Below are positions 40,989-49,351 of a stretch of 64,000 nt of DNA, one piece after another. The notes beneath the pieces are model-generated. The model saw nothing but the letters and a program-made list of their open reading frames with translations. It was not told where the DNA came from and searched no databases. The stretch is from Elusimicrobiota bacterium (GTDB lineage: Bacteria > Elusimicrobiota > Elusimicrobia > Elusimicrobiales > UBA9959): NCBI GenBank assembly GCA_026388155.1, contig JAPLKI010000025.1, positions 124,001-188,000 of the forward strand. Direction: 5' to 3'. Within the stretch, counting starts at the first letter, position 1; each line of letters begins with the position of its first letter. Both the position numbers and the translations under genes were made by a program.

Positions 40989-42125
40989 ATGTTCAACACG
41001 GTGCAGATAATAACCTCGAGCGAAAAGAACCGCCTGGTGCTGGCCAACATCTTCAAAAATATGGGCGCCGACGCCGTATTTTCGCTGGATTTAAACGACA
41101 CCCTTTCAATTTTTGAAAAGGTCCGCCCGAAGGCCGTGTTCATGGTTGATACGGAAGACCCGTCCACCGAAATAAAACTGCGGGAACTAAGACGGGTAGC
41201 CCCCTTTTTGCCGCTGGTGGTAATGCTTAACAACCGCAATGCCTCGCGGGCCGTGGCGCTTATGAAACTGGGAGCTTTTGACTGCGCCCAAAGCCCCTGG
41301 ACGGAAGAGGAACTGCGACCCCTCTACAAAAAAACCCTGGATCTGGGCGGCACGCCGCTTGAACTTGACGGAAAAGCGCTTGGAAGGAAAAAAAACGCGC
41401 TGATCGTTTTCGCCATACTGGCGGCGCTCGCGGCCGGCATGACCGCCGGCTGGTTCTTTGCTTTCAGCAAACAGCCCCGCCCTCAGCCGGCGCCCACGGA
41501 AATACGCCTGCCCTACTCCCACCCCACTGGGGTAGCGCCCGAAGGCGGCAACGTGCTTGTGACCGACTGGTATACCCAGGCGCTATACACACACAGCGCG
41601 GCGGATTTCAGCATACAAAGCGTAACCAGCCTGCCGGAAGAGCCCCCTGCCGCCATGACCGCTTCAGCAGACGCCCTCTGGCTTCAAACCTCTTCTGGGG
41701 TGATTGAAAAAAGGCTGAAAGCCCCCGGCATAAAACTGCTGGCGAAAATTAAGACCGGGCGCGCGGACATCGCCGGTATCTGCCACGACGGGCTTTACTT
41801 CTGGATAGCATACAACGACAACACACTTTCCAAACGCCTGCCGAACGACAGCCTTACCGAACTGGCACGATACCGGTATCCCGGCAGGCAAATAGCGGCT
41901 TTCGCCTGCGACACCCGCTTTTTATGGGCCGTAGACGAAGGTTTTAAAGCTTTGGTAAAAATGCCGCTAGACCAGCCGGAGACGCTGCTTTCAAGTTCGG
42001 AAATAACGCAATACTCCCGGAAATCGCTGAAGATAACAGGCCTGGCCTCAAAAGACGGAAAAATATGGTTTACCGCGGAAGACAACGGCGCCGGGCTGAT
42101 ATTTTTCGAAAATGAACCGAAGTAA
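40989..42125 (+). CDS. Pseudo-receiver membrane protein with periplasmic propeller-like domain
   Basis: 378 residues. Residues 1-118 have the alternating strand and helix layout of a response-regulator receiver, with Asp54 at the phosphorylation strand. The acidic pair near the first strand is replaced by Ser-Ser-Glu and the conserved Lys before Pro is missing, so it probably cannot be phosphorylated normally. One membrane helix (137-159) follows. Residues 170-375 contain repeated beta units as in YncE/NHL-type propellers. The order places the receiver in the cytoplasm and the propeller outside, the reverse of most sensors. A related gene in function is unknown. Confidence 0.65.
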   Translation: MFNTVQIITSSEKNRLVLANIFKNMGADAVFSLDLNDTLSIFEKVRPKAVFMVDTEDPSTEIKLRELRRVAPFLPLVVMLNNRNASRAVALMKLGAFDCAQSPWTEEELRPLYKKTLDLGGTPLELDGKALGRKKNALIVFAILAALAAGMTAGWFFAFSKQPRPQPAPTEIRLPYSHPTGVAPEGGNVLVTDWYTQALYTHSAADFSIQSVTSLPEEPPAAMTASADALWLQTSSGVIEKRLKAPGIKLLAKIKTGRADIAGICHDGLYFWIAYNDNTLSKRLPNDSLTELARYRYPGRQIAAFACDTRFLWAVDEGFKALVKMPLDQPETLLSSSEITQYSRKSLKITGLASKDGKIWFTAEDNGAGLIFFENEPK

Positions 42126-42134
42126 GGCTGAAGG

Positions 42135-42629
42135 ATGAGACAGAAAATACTGGCTATTTTAGAAAGGTTGAAAACAGCGGGAACCTACGCGGCGGCGGTT
42201 TGGGGGAGGCTCCGTGATAAATTAAAAGCGGCGCAAAAAAACATACCAAAAATAAAAACTATTTTTACCCCATCCCCCCCCCCGGTCGTCAGTCCTCAGC
42301 CTTTCAACTCCCGCACAACGAATCCCGGGTACATTCCGGTTTTGATAAAAACCTCGCTGGACCTGCCGCCGCTATGGGGCAGGCTGGTCCGGCTTTGGCC
42401 CGAGGGCGCGGAACTGATAAGCAAATTTGAAATTAAAAAAGGCAGGATAACAGCGCTGTGTTTTGAGCTTGGCGGAAATGAGTACGAGGATATACGCGCG
42501 CTTGTAACTGAAACAGCGAAAGAAACCAGCGGGTATTTTGTCTACAAGCTGGCTTTTAAAGACTCCGGTCAAATCAAGGCTCTTTCGGACGAAATTATTA
42601 AAGCGGCGGCTGCTGAAAAATCAGTATAA
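42135..42629 (+). CDS. Hypothetical protein, 164 residues
   Basis: It starts nine bases after the previous gene and is likely in the same operon. A basic N-terminus (1-45, Lys/Arg-rich) and a Pro-rich linker (46-62) precede a small domain (about 65-160) with Leu-Pro-Pro-Leu-Trp-Gly-Arg-Leu. The last nine bases overlap the end of the NamZ-like gene on the other strand. No family recognised. Confidence 0.55.
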   Translation: MRQKILAILERLKTAGTYAAAVWGRLRDKLKAAQKNIPKIKTIFTPSPPPVVSPQPFNSRTTNPGYIPVLIKTSLDLPPLWGRLVRLWPEGAELISKFEIKKGRITALCFELGGNEYEDIRALVTETAKETSGYFVYKLAFKDSGQIKALSDEIIKAAAAEKSV

Positions 42630-43862
42630 AAGATATTTGGCTCTGTAACTCTCAAAGTCCCGGCATTGGGAGGCAAAATCGGCCAGGATCTTTTCGGCGG
42701 AATCGGTGGATTCGTAAACAGCCTTGTACACATTGTTCCCGGCCATAAGCCTGAATTCAGCTTCCCTTACCCTGAACTCCCCGTAATATCGTTTATCGCG
42801 CATGGCGCAGACGGCCCGCACGAAAATATCCATCGGGCGCGCGGACGCCCTGTCCGTTATCTCGATCCTTATGCCGCGGCACAAGCGGCCGGCATAAGCG
42901 TCTTTTGAGGGAGTTCTGTCCTCGGCGTAAAAACGAACGCCTTCCAGACCCGAAGAGTTAAGCGTTGCGGCAAGCCTTTGCGCGTCCAGCCAGGGCGCCC
43001 CGAACCATATAAAAGGCGAATCCGTGCCCCGGCCCACCGACATGTTGGTGGACTCAAAACAGCCTATGCCGGGATACATTATGGCTGCATCCACTCCCCT
43101 GATGTTCGGGGACGGGTTTACCCAGTTGAGGCCGGTTTCGTCGTAATACATGGTCCTGTCCCAGCCCTGCAACTTTATAACTGTCAAATTGAGGTCAAGC
43201 TTGCGCAGGTCCTTGTGAAGCAGGGCCATCTCACCCGGCGTAAGGCCATGACGCACCGGCACCGGGAAATAACCTGTAAACTCCTGAACGGACGGGTCAA
43301 GCACGGGACCTTCCAAAACCGACCCGGTTATCGGGTTCGGGCGGTCCAGAACCACAAAATCTATTTTTCGTTTAGCCGCCTCCTCCATGCACAGCGCCAT
43401 GGTGGTAAGGTAGGTGTAAAATCTGGCGCCGACGTCCTGTATATCAAAAAATATAACATCTATGCCCGAGAGCATGGCCGCGGTGGGCCTGAGCGTTTTG
43501 CCGTACAGGCTGTAGATCGGCAGGCCGGTAACGGGGTCGGTTGAATTGCCTATCTCTTCCCCGTCAGTTGCTGTGCCCCTGAAACCGTGTTCCGGGGTGA
43601 ATATGGCTGTCAGCTTTACATTTCGGGAATTAAAAAGATCGTCCACGGAACTCAAGCCCGAGCGGTCCACCCCGGTTTGATTGGTCACTATAGCGGCCCG
43701 TTTACCCTCGAACTGGGCGAAATCCTGCCGCTTCAGCACGTCGAGGCCGGTCAAAACATAGGCGTTAAGAGCGGAGGCGAAAAACAGCGGCGCAAAAAAA
43801 ACCGCAATGGCTGTAAAAGCAATGTGAAATTTATTTTCTACGGATAAAAAAACCTTTTTCAT
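42621..43862 (-). CDS. NamZ-like exo-beta-N-acetylmuramidase (DUF1343)
   Basis: 413 residues. A signal/anchor segment (about 15-33) is followed by the DUF1343 signature: Gly-Lys-Arg-Ala-Ala-Ile-Val-Thr-Asn-Gln-Thr-Gly, Phe-Thr-Pro-Glu-His-Gly-Phe-Arg-Gly, Tyr-Ser-Leu-Tyr-Gly, Phe-Asp-Ile-Gln-Asp-Val-Gly-Ala-Arg-Phe-Tyr-Thr-Tyr and Asp-Arg-Pro-Asn-Pro. The known member NamZ removes MurNAc from the non-reducing end of glycan chains during wall recycling. Glu of the PEHG motif is a candidate catalytic residue. The length fits. Confidence 0.88.
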   Translation of the reverse strand: MKKVFLSVENKFHIAFTAIAVFFAPLFFASALNAYVLTGLDVLKRQDFAQFEGKRAAIVTNQTGVDRSGLSSVDDLFNSRNVKLTAIFTPEHGFRGTATDGEEIGNSTDPVTGLPIYSLYGKTLRPTAAMLSGIDVIFFDIQDVGARFYTYLTTMALCMEEAAKRKIDFVVLDRPNPITGSVLEGPVLDPSVQEFTGYFPVPVRHGLTPGEMALLHKDLRKLDLNLTVIKLQGWDRTMYYDETGLNWVNPSPNIRGVDAAIMYPGIGCFESTNMSVGRGTDSPFIWFGAPWLDAQRLAATLNSSGLEGVRFYAEDRTPSKDAYAGRLCRGIRIEITDRASARPMDIFVRAVCAMRDKRYYGEFRVREAEFRLMAGNNVYKAVYESTDSAEKILADFASQCRDFESYRAKYLLY

Positions 43863-44025
43863 ACTCTGGCTCGCACAGATATTATACCCTAATTCCGCAG
43901 TTGGCGATCCCCGGAACTCTCGCCTTCGAGATTATGCCGGGAATCTTGTTGTATAATAAAGCTAATCTTATGGGTTAGCGGAGTATCCATTTAACATACA
44001 AACCGGCAGGGAAAGCGGGGAAAGA

Positions 44026-44400
44026 ATGAAACCTATCAAAATACTTGCGGTGGACGACGATGTCGCTATTCTTGACTTTTACTCTTCGCTGCTTTCGAAG
44101 GCAGGGTACCAGGTCGAGACTGCGGTAGAAGCTACGGCGGCTATCATATTGTTCAAGGAAGCCCCGTCGGACCTTCTTATCCTGGACGTAGCCATGCCGT
44201 CTGGCGGCGGGAAACAGGTATTAGAAGTGGTCAGCAGCCTTATTCAGGAAGGAGTCCCTATAGTGTTCGTTACGGGCCTCCCCGAAAAAATAGTCCCTTG
44301 GGTTTCGGGGATGACCAATGTCCGCGTATTGAAGAAGCCGGTAGATAGCGAAGAGCTCCTCTCCGTTATATCGGGTTTTCTGCCGAAAAGCGCCCAGTAG
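44026..44400 (+). CDS. Stand-alone response regulator receiver
   Basis: 124 residues; one receiver domain only. Asp10/Asp11 form the acidic pocket, Asp54 is the phosphorylation site, Thr83 and Lys104 complete the active site. With no output domain it must act through a partner, as CheY or DivK do. It has its own upstream region with a TATAAT box near 43956. A CCCC-GT-GGGG hairpin lies just after the stop. No sensor kinase is in the window. Confidence 0.92.
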   Translation: MKPIKILAVDDDVAILDFYSSLLSKAGYQVETAVEATAAIILFKEAPSDLLILDVAMPSGGGKQVLEVVSSLIQEGVPIVFVTGLPEKIVPWVSGMTNVRVLKKPVDSEELLSVISGFLPKSAQ

Positions 44401-44588
44401 TCTTTTCCCCGTGGGGAAAAAACCGCAGGGAAAACGACCACAAAATTAATAATCAGGATTTATTTGTTGCCGGGAAAATAATTTTTTTATAATCCCGCGT
44501 ATCTTACAAATATTACAATCCATTGCTCCGCGCTCTGTCAGCAGCGGCGTTTTTGCCACGACAGGCGCTTCTTATCTATAATAAAGCC

Positions 44589-45809
44589 ATGAAAACGCGG
44601 CTTTCAAAAATAATAACTGGCCTGGTTCTGCTGTTTTTTTTGAGCGGAGCATTGTTCGTTTATGTCAAATACAGCCGGTTTTCCGGTTATCTTATAAGCC
44701 GCATAAATTCGGCCGCCGGGCAGAAACTGGGCAGAGAAATACGGTTTAAAAAAATATCTTTCTCCCCGCTGAAAGGCATCATTATTGACGACGCCTGTGT
44801 TTCAAGGCGGCCCTCTTTCAAAACCGGAGAGTTTTTTTGCGCCCGGCAAACCATAATCCGCCCCGAACTGCGCGCGCTGTTGAAAAAGCAGGTTTATTTC
44901 GAAAGGATCAGTTTTACAGATCCTGTATTTAAACTGCGGGAAAACGCGGGCCGTTGGGATTTTGAGGATCTTATAGCCATGCTGCCGAAAACCACGCAGG
45001 GCCTTTATATTACCTGGAACACCAAAGAGCTGACACTTGAAAATGCCAGAGTTGAAGTGAGCATGACCACTTCCGGGCGGGATCTTGTGTTTGAAAACTC
45101 CGATCTGAAACTGCTGCATTATTCCTCGTTCGGCGGCAACTACACCGCGGAATTTAAAGGCCTGCTGAAAAGCGCCGTAGCCGGCAAGCTGTTAAGTTCC
45201 CTGATAGATATTAAAACCAGCGCGAATTTTGATTACGGAGGGCTGGCCTCGCTTAAAGGCTCCTTTAAGGCTGATGACGCCTCTTACGGCGCTATAACGC
45301 TGGCGGCGGTCAGGGCGGACTGTGAACTTTTCAATATGCGCTCAAAAGCGGGAGAAAAAAACTACTCCGCGAGACTGGAGGCGGAAAAACTTTTCATCCC
45401 GGGAAGCGAAACCTCGGCAAAGCGGACTCTGACCGGCGGCCTTGAGCTTTTTTCCGCCGTGATGGGCAAGTCTGTGCCGCGCATAGAAGATATTGAAGTC
45501 AAAGACATCAAAGCCGCTTTCAGCTTAAAAAACTCGGTAATTTCTTTGAAAAACATAGAAATAGACTCAAATTTCCTCAACCTTAAGGCGGACCTGGCCT
45601 TTGACGGAGCCGCGCGCTCTACTGAGTCGCGCCTTGAGGCGAAGAGCGGCCCGAATGAACTTAAGCTGACGGCCATTGGGCCGCTTGCCCGGCCTGAAAT
45701 TACCCCGGTGTTTTCTGAAACGCTGAACAAAAAACTGGTCTCCGCGCTTAACTCGCTCAGCGAATTGTTTTTCAGTTATTTTTCATTAAATGGAGAAGCA
45801 CATGCCTAA
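44589..45809 (+). CDS. AsmA-like inner-membrane protein
   Basis: 406 residues from the ATG at 44589; 22 codons upstream in frame lack the basic start. One N-terminal membrane helix (about 7-27) is followed by a long beta-rich periplasmic part with the AsmA start pattern (Ile-Asn-Ser-Ala-Ala-Gly...Ile-Arg-Phe-Lys-Lys-Ile-Ser-Phe-Ser-Pro-Leu-Lys-Gly). AsmA-like proteins help move phospholipids to the outer membrane. The last eight bases overlap lpd, which suggests coupling. A longer AsmA-like gene is at 59468 and a related one at 49352. Confidence 0.72.
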   Translation: MKTRLSKIITGLVLLFFLSGALFVYVKYSRFSGYLISRINSAAGQKLGREIRFKKISFSPLKGIIIDDACVSRRPSFKTGEFFCARQTIIRPELRALLKKQVYFERISFTDPVFKLRENAGRWDFEDLIAMLPKTTQGLYITWNTKELTLENARVEVSMTTSGRDLVFENSDLKLLHYSSFGGNYTAEFKGLLKSAVAGKLLSSLIDIKTSANFDYGGLASLKGSFKADDASYGAITLAAVRADCELFNMRSKAGEKNYSARLEAEKLFIPGSETSAKRTLTGGLELFSAVMGKSVPRIEDIEVKDIKAAFSLKNSVISLKNIEIDSNFLNLKADLAFDGAARSTESRLEAKSGPNELKLTAIGPLARPEITPVFSETLNKKLVSALNSLSELFFSYFSLNGEAHA

Positions 45810-47166
45810 AAAAGTTATAGTCATAGGTTCCGGCCCCGGCGGCTATCCGGCGGCGCTCCGCCTGAAGGAGCTGGGAGCGGAAGTTTGCATAATCGAGTCA
45901 GGTGATTTCGGCGGAACCTGCCTTAACCGCGGCTGCATCCCCTCAAAAGCCTTCCTTGACACCGCCCACCGGGCACACGCTTTTGAAGGCCTGCGCAAAT
46001 TGCTTAAGGACGGCTCAGGCGCGAACTTTTCCCCGGCCATGCTGGACTGGGAAAAGATAAAGGCCCGGCGCGCCGGGGTGGTGCTTAAACTGCGCGCTTC
46101 GCTTGAGAAACTTTTCCAGGCAAAAAAAATAGAAATAATCCGCGGCAAAGCCGTCTTCACCGGCAAAAACGAAATTACCGTAACAACCGCGCAGAACCCA
46201 GTTAAAAAACAGTTCGACGCAGCGGTGCTGGCCGCCGGCACAAGGCCGGGCTTCCCCCCGCCTTTCCTGGAATTCAAGGAACAGCTGGCCGATTCGGATC
46301 GGATATTTGACCTGCCCCGGCTGCCGGGTTCCATTTTAATAGTGGGCGGCGGCGTAATAGGGCTTGAATTCGCCTGCTTCTTTAACGCCATGGGCGTTGA
46401 GACAAGCGTTTTGGAACTGCTTCCAGAGATTCTTTCGGGAGAAGACCCGCAGGTGACGCGCGTCGTGCGCTCCTCTTTTGAAAAACGCGGCGTTAAGTTC
46501 CACTTCGGCAAAAAAGCCGTGAAACTTGAAATATCCGGCGGCACAAAAATAGTGACGCTGGAAGACGGCTCGCAGCTGAAAGCGGAAGAAATATTGGTGG
46601 GCGCGGGACGCTCCGCGGACCTGTCCGGTCTGGGGCTTGAGACCATAGGCCTCAAATGGGACCGGAAGGGCGTTAAGGTGGACGAATTTATGCGCACCGC
46701 CGCGGAAAATGTTTATGCCGCGGGCGACATCAACGGAATTTCCCCGCTTGCGCATTCAGCCAGCCGTCAGGGCGAAATAGCGGCTGAAAATATTTTCGGC
46801 GCCCAAAAAACTTTTGACGCGGACCTGGCACCCAAATGCGTTTACGCCTGGCCGGAAGTGGGTACGGTGGGTCTGAACAGTGCTCAGGCCGGAGCCAAAG
46901 GACTTGTGGTAAAAACCTCACGGGCTTTTTTTCTGGGAGTGGGCAAAGCGGCGGCCACTGAAGAAACGGAAGGATTTGTGCAGCTGGTATTTGACGCCGC
47001 CGACGAAACCGTGCTGGGCGCCCAGATAGTAGGCGGGCCGGCAACTGAACTGATACACCTTATGGCGCTTGCGGTTAAACTTAAGCTGAAACGCGCGGAT
47101 ATGCGCGAAATAATTTACGCGCACCCCACAATGGCGGAAGCCATACATGAGGCGCTCAATAAATAG
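45802..47166 (+). CDS. lpd: Dihydrolipoamide dehydrogenase (E3 / L protein)
   Basis: 454 residues. The start at 45802 has GGAG six bases upstream; the ATG at 45790 is less likely. FAD-binding Gly-Ser-Gly-Pro-Gly-Gly-Tyr, the redox disulfide Cys-Leu-Asn-Arg-Gly-Cys-Ile-Pro-Ser-Lys, the NAD Rossmann motif Gly-Gly-Gly-Val-Ile-Gly-Leu-Glu and the C-terminal His-Pro-Thr...Glu pair are all present. It reoxidises dihydrolipoyl groups with NAD+. The gcv operon 5 kb downstream encodes P, T and H, so this is the likely L protein; no 2-oxoacid dehydrogenase genes are seen. Confidence 0.93.
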   Translation: MPKKVIVIGSGPGGYPAALRLKELGAEVCIIESGDFGGTCLNRGCIPSKAFLDTAHRAHAFEGLRKLLKDGSGANFSPAMLDWEKIKARRAGVVLKLRASLEKLFQAKKIEIIRGKAVFTGKNEITVTTAQNPVKKQFDAAVLAAGTRPGFPPPFLEFKEQLADSDRIFDLPRLPGSILIVGGGVIGLEFACFFNAMGVETSVLELLPEILSGEDPQVTRVVRSSFEKRGVKFHFGKKAVKLEISGGTKIVTLEDGSQLKAEEILVGAGRSADLSGLGLETIGLKWDRKGVKVDEFMRTAAENVYAAGDINGISPLAHSASRQGEIAAENIFGAQKTFDADLAPKCVYAWPEVGTVGLNSAQAGAKGLVVKTSRAFFLGVGKAAATEETEGFVQLVFDAADETVLGAQIVGGPATELIHLMALAVKLKLKRADMREIIYAHPTMAEAIHEALNK

Positions 47167-47240
47167 AGGCGAGCGTACAGCGGATAGCGAAAAGCGTAGG
47201 GAACCCCATCCCTAAACTCTAAACCCTATCACCTCGCCGC
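47167..47240. repeat. Word-repeat gap: GCGAGCG/CCTCGCCGC type
   Basis: AGGCGAGCG...GGATAGCG...GTAGGG faces CCCTAAACTCTAAACCCTATCACCTCGCCGC, the approximate complement in reverse order. Confidence 0.6.
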
Positions 47241-47247
47241 TATCATT

Positions 47248-48027
47248 ATGTCAATAAAAATTCTTTCCTGGAATGTTAACGGGTACCGGGCGGCCCTCAC
47301 TAAAGGCTTCCATAAGTTCCTTGAGACCTCAGGGGCGGATATCGTCGGTCTGCAGGAGATAAAGGCAAGGCCGGAGCAACTGGAACCGGAAGATATGGCC
47401 TTCGCGGGCTATAAGTCGGGCTGGTGCCCCGCCGAACGAAAAGGCTACAGCGGAGTGGCGGCTTTCTATAAAACCCCGCCGCTCTCCGTCTCCTGTGGCA
47501 TGGGAATAGCTAAATATGATGTGGAAGGCCGCGTAATAGCGCTTGAATATCCCACTTTCCACCTACTCAACGTTTATTTTCCTAACGGCGGACAGGGCCC
47601 TGAAAGACTGGCTTACAAACTGAATTTTTACGAAGCTTTTCTGGAATATATCGAAGCCCTGCGCAAGACCGGCAAGGCCATAATCTTCTGTGGCGATGTA
47701 AACACTGCGCACAAGGAAATAGACCTCGCGCGTCCGAAAGAGAATGAGAATAATTCCGGCTTCATGCCGGTTGAGCGCGTCTGGCTTGATAAAATAACCG
47801 CCCTGGGATGGGTGGACACTTTCCGTTCACTGCATCCTGAGCCGGATAATTATACCTGGTGGGATTATAAAACGCGCGCCCGCGAACGCAATGTGGGCTG
47901 GCGAATAGATTACTTTTTTATCAACGAGGAAAAAAAAGGCCTCGTTAAAGACGCCTTCATACTGCCGCAAGTACAGGGTTCAGACCATTGCCCCATAGGG
48001 CTGCAACTGGAATTGCAGGAAACATAA
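47248..48027 (+). CDS. xth: Exodeoxyribonuclease III
   Basis: 259 residues. Ser-Trp-Asn-Val-Asn-Gly, Leu-Gln-Glu-Ile-Lys, Tyr-Ser-Gly-Val-Ala, Gly-Asp-Val-Asn-Thr-Ala-His, Trp-Arg-Ile-Asp-Tyr and Ser-Asp-His-Cys-Pro form the complete active site of the ExoIII/APE1 AP endonuclease family. It opens DNA at abasic sites, complementing endonuclease III. Confidence 0.94.
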   Translation: MSIKILSWNVNGYRAALTKGFHKFLETSGADIVGLQEIKARPEQLEPEDMAFAGYKSGWCPAERKGYSGVAAFYKTPPLSVSCGMGIAKYDVEGRVIALEYPTFHLLNVYFPNGGQGPERLAYKLNFYEAFLEYIEALRKTGKAIIFCGDVNTAHKEIDLARPKENENNSGFMPVERVWLDKITALGWVDTFRSLHPEPDNYTWWDYKTRARERNVGWRIDYFFINEEKKGLVKDAFILPQVQGSDHCPIGLQLELQET

Positions 48028-48186
48028 AGGCCGTTATCGTAATTTTTCCTAAAGGCCGCAGCAAGACTTATAAAAAATTTGCGCCACACCCCGGATTTGG
48101 GGCATAATATTCACAAGGTTAGGCGGACCAGTCCCTAAAATGTCAAAATTCAAGACCTGACCCCGGACTGGACCCAGGACTGCACA
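48028..48186. repeat. Intergenic sequence with a dispersed-type word
   Basis: Holds GTCAAAATTCAAGACCTGAC (48138-48157) and facing GGACCAGTCC/GGACTGGACC words (48126-48135 and 48162-48175) that can form a hairpin. This word looks like those in many bacterial genomes near REP-type elements; that is memory-based and needs a search. Confidence 0.4.
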
Positions 48187-49329
48187 ATGATCAAAACAAG
48201 ATATCTCGCCGGCCTCATCCCGGTCCTCTTTTTTATCTGCGGATGCTCCGATGATTTCGACGTTGCCGCCAGGCAGGCGAAAGAAGGGGCGAACAAAATA
48301 GCGATACATTCCTATAAAGCGTATCTGGCAAAAAATCCGACCGATCAACAGAAAGCGGCGGCGGCACATTACGAGATCGGTGTATTATTCGCCAAAGACA
48401 ATAAAAAAGAAGAGGCTTTGCTTTCATTTAAAGAAGCGATAAAGGCCGGGTATCCCGCCGCCGAGGTAAGGAGTGCGCTTAAAGGACTGGCGGGAGACAT
48501 TGCAAGTCCCAACATGGAGGCGACACGATATGTTTTGAATCAAGTCCGCGGGGTGAACAAGGATTTCATGGAATATGCGGATGCGCAGCTTTTAAAAATA
48601 AAAGATCTTGAAACCACGGCCTTGAGCCTGGTGTCCGCCGCGAGAGAGAATCTGAACAAAATGCAGTATGACCTGGCCAGAGAGAACCTGGCCAAAGCCC
48701 GGACTTTAGTTCCGGGGATCAGTCTGCCGGGCGTAGGGGATATTCAGAACGAACTATCCCTCAAGGAACCCGCTTATGCTTATGAACAGGACCTGAAGGA
48801 TGTGTCTTATGTTTTTGATGGGACAAGAACTTTCGGTACCGGACCGAACTTCAATAGCGCGGCGTATAAAAAATATAAAAAGCTGGAGCAGGAGGATGCC
48901 GATAAGCGGAAAGAGATCGATGACGCGATCCAGAATAAAGCGTTAGGGGCCACTGAGTCGGAACGCGAACAAAACGAAACCACGCCGGGGCGCCGCTACC
49001 AGGACCTCCTTAATATGAGATTTGCGCTTAGATTCAAGGCGGCTTTGCCTGTGTATGATCTTAATCGGCACGGATATGACCTAAGCGGCCAATACGAAGC
49101 CGGGCTGTGTCATTTTTTTGAACTGAAGCTTCCGGTCATCGAGATCGCTGAAAACCGGGCGGAAAAGCTTTTAAACGCGAAGACGCCCGTTCAAGTGGAA
49201 ATAGTTTTTAACGTGTTCCCCCAAAATGTCAACAGAAACATCGGCAATGAAGCATTGGTGACAAGTTGTAAAGTCATCAACGCCCAAGCCTCCCTGGACG
49301 GAAAAACAGTTTATTTTTCAAAAAAATAG
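48187..49329 (+). CDS. Lipoprotein with TPR-like repeats, unknown
   Basis: 380 residues. Signal peptide ending in Phe-Ile-Cys-Gly-Cys-Ser; Cys20 is the likely lipid site. Residues about 30-120 have TPR-like helical pairs. The C-terminal part (about 200-380) is beta-rich, with Tyr-Gln-Asp-Leu-Leu-Asn-Met-Arg and a strand-rich end. No enzyme motif. Probably an outer-membrane or periplasmic lipoprotein involved in assembly. Confidence 0.65.
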   Translation: MIKTRYLAGLIPVLFFICGCSDDFDVAARQAKEGANKIAIHSYKAYLAKNPTDQQKAAAAHYEIGVLFAKDNKKEEALLSFKEAIKAGYPAAEVRSALKGLAGDIASPNMEATRYVLNQVRGVNKDFMEYADAQLLKIKDLETTALSLVSAARENLNKMQYDLARENLAKARTLVPGISLPGVGDIQNELSLKEPAYAYEQDLKDVSYVFDGTRTFGTGPNFNSAAYKKYKKLEQEDADKRKEIDDAIQNKALGATESEREQNETTPGRRYQDLLNMRFALRFKAALPVYDLNRHGYDLSGQYEAGLCHFFELKLPVIEIAENRAEKLLNAKTPVQVEIVFNVFPQNVNRNIGNEALVTSCKVINAQASLDGKTVYFSKK

Positions 49330-49351
49330 GGAGACCGCAGGTGCGGCATCC

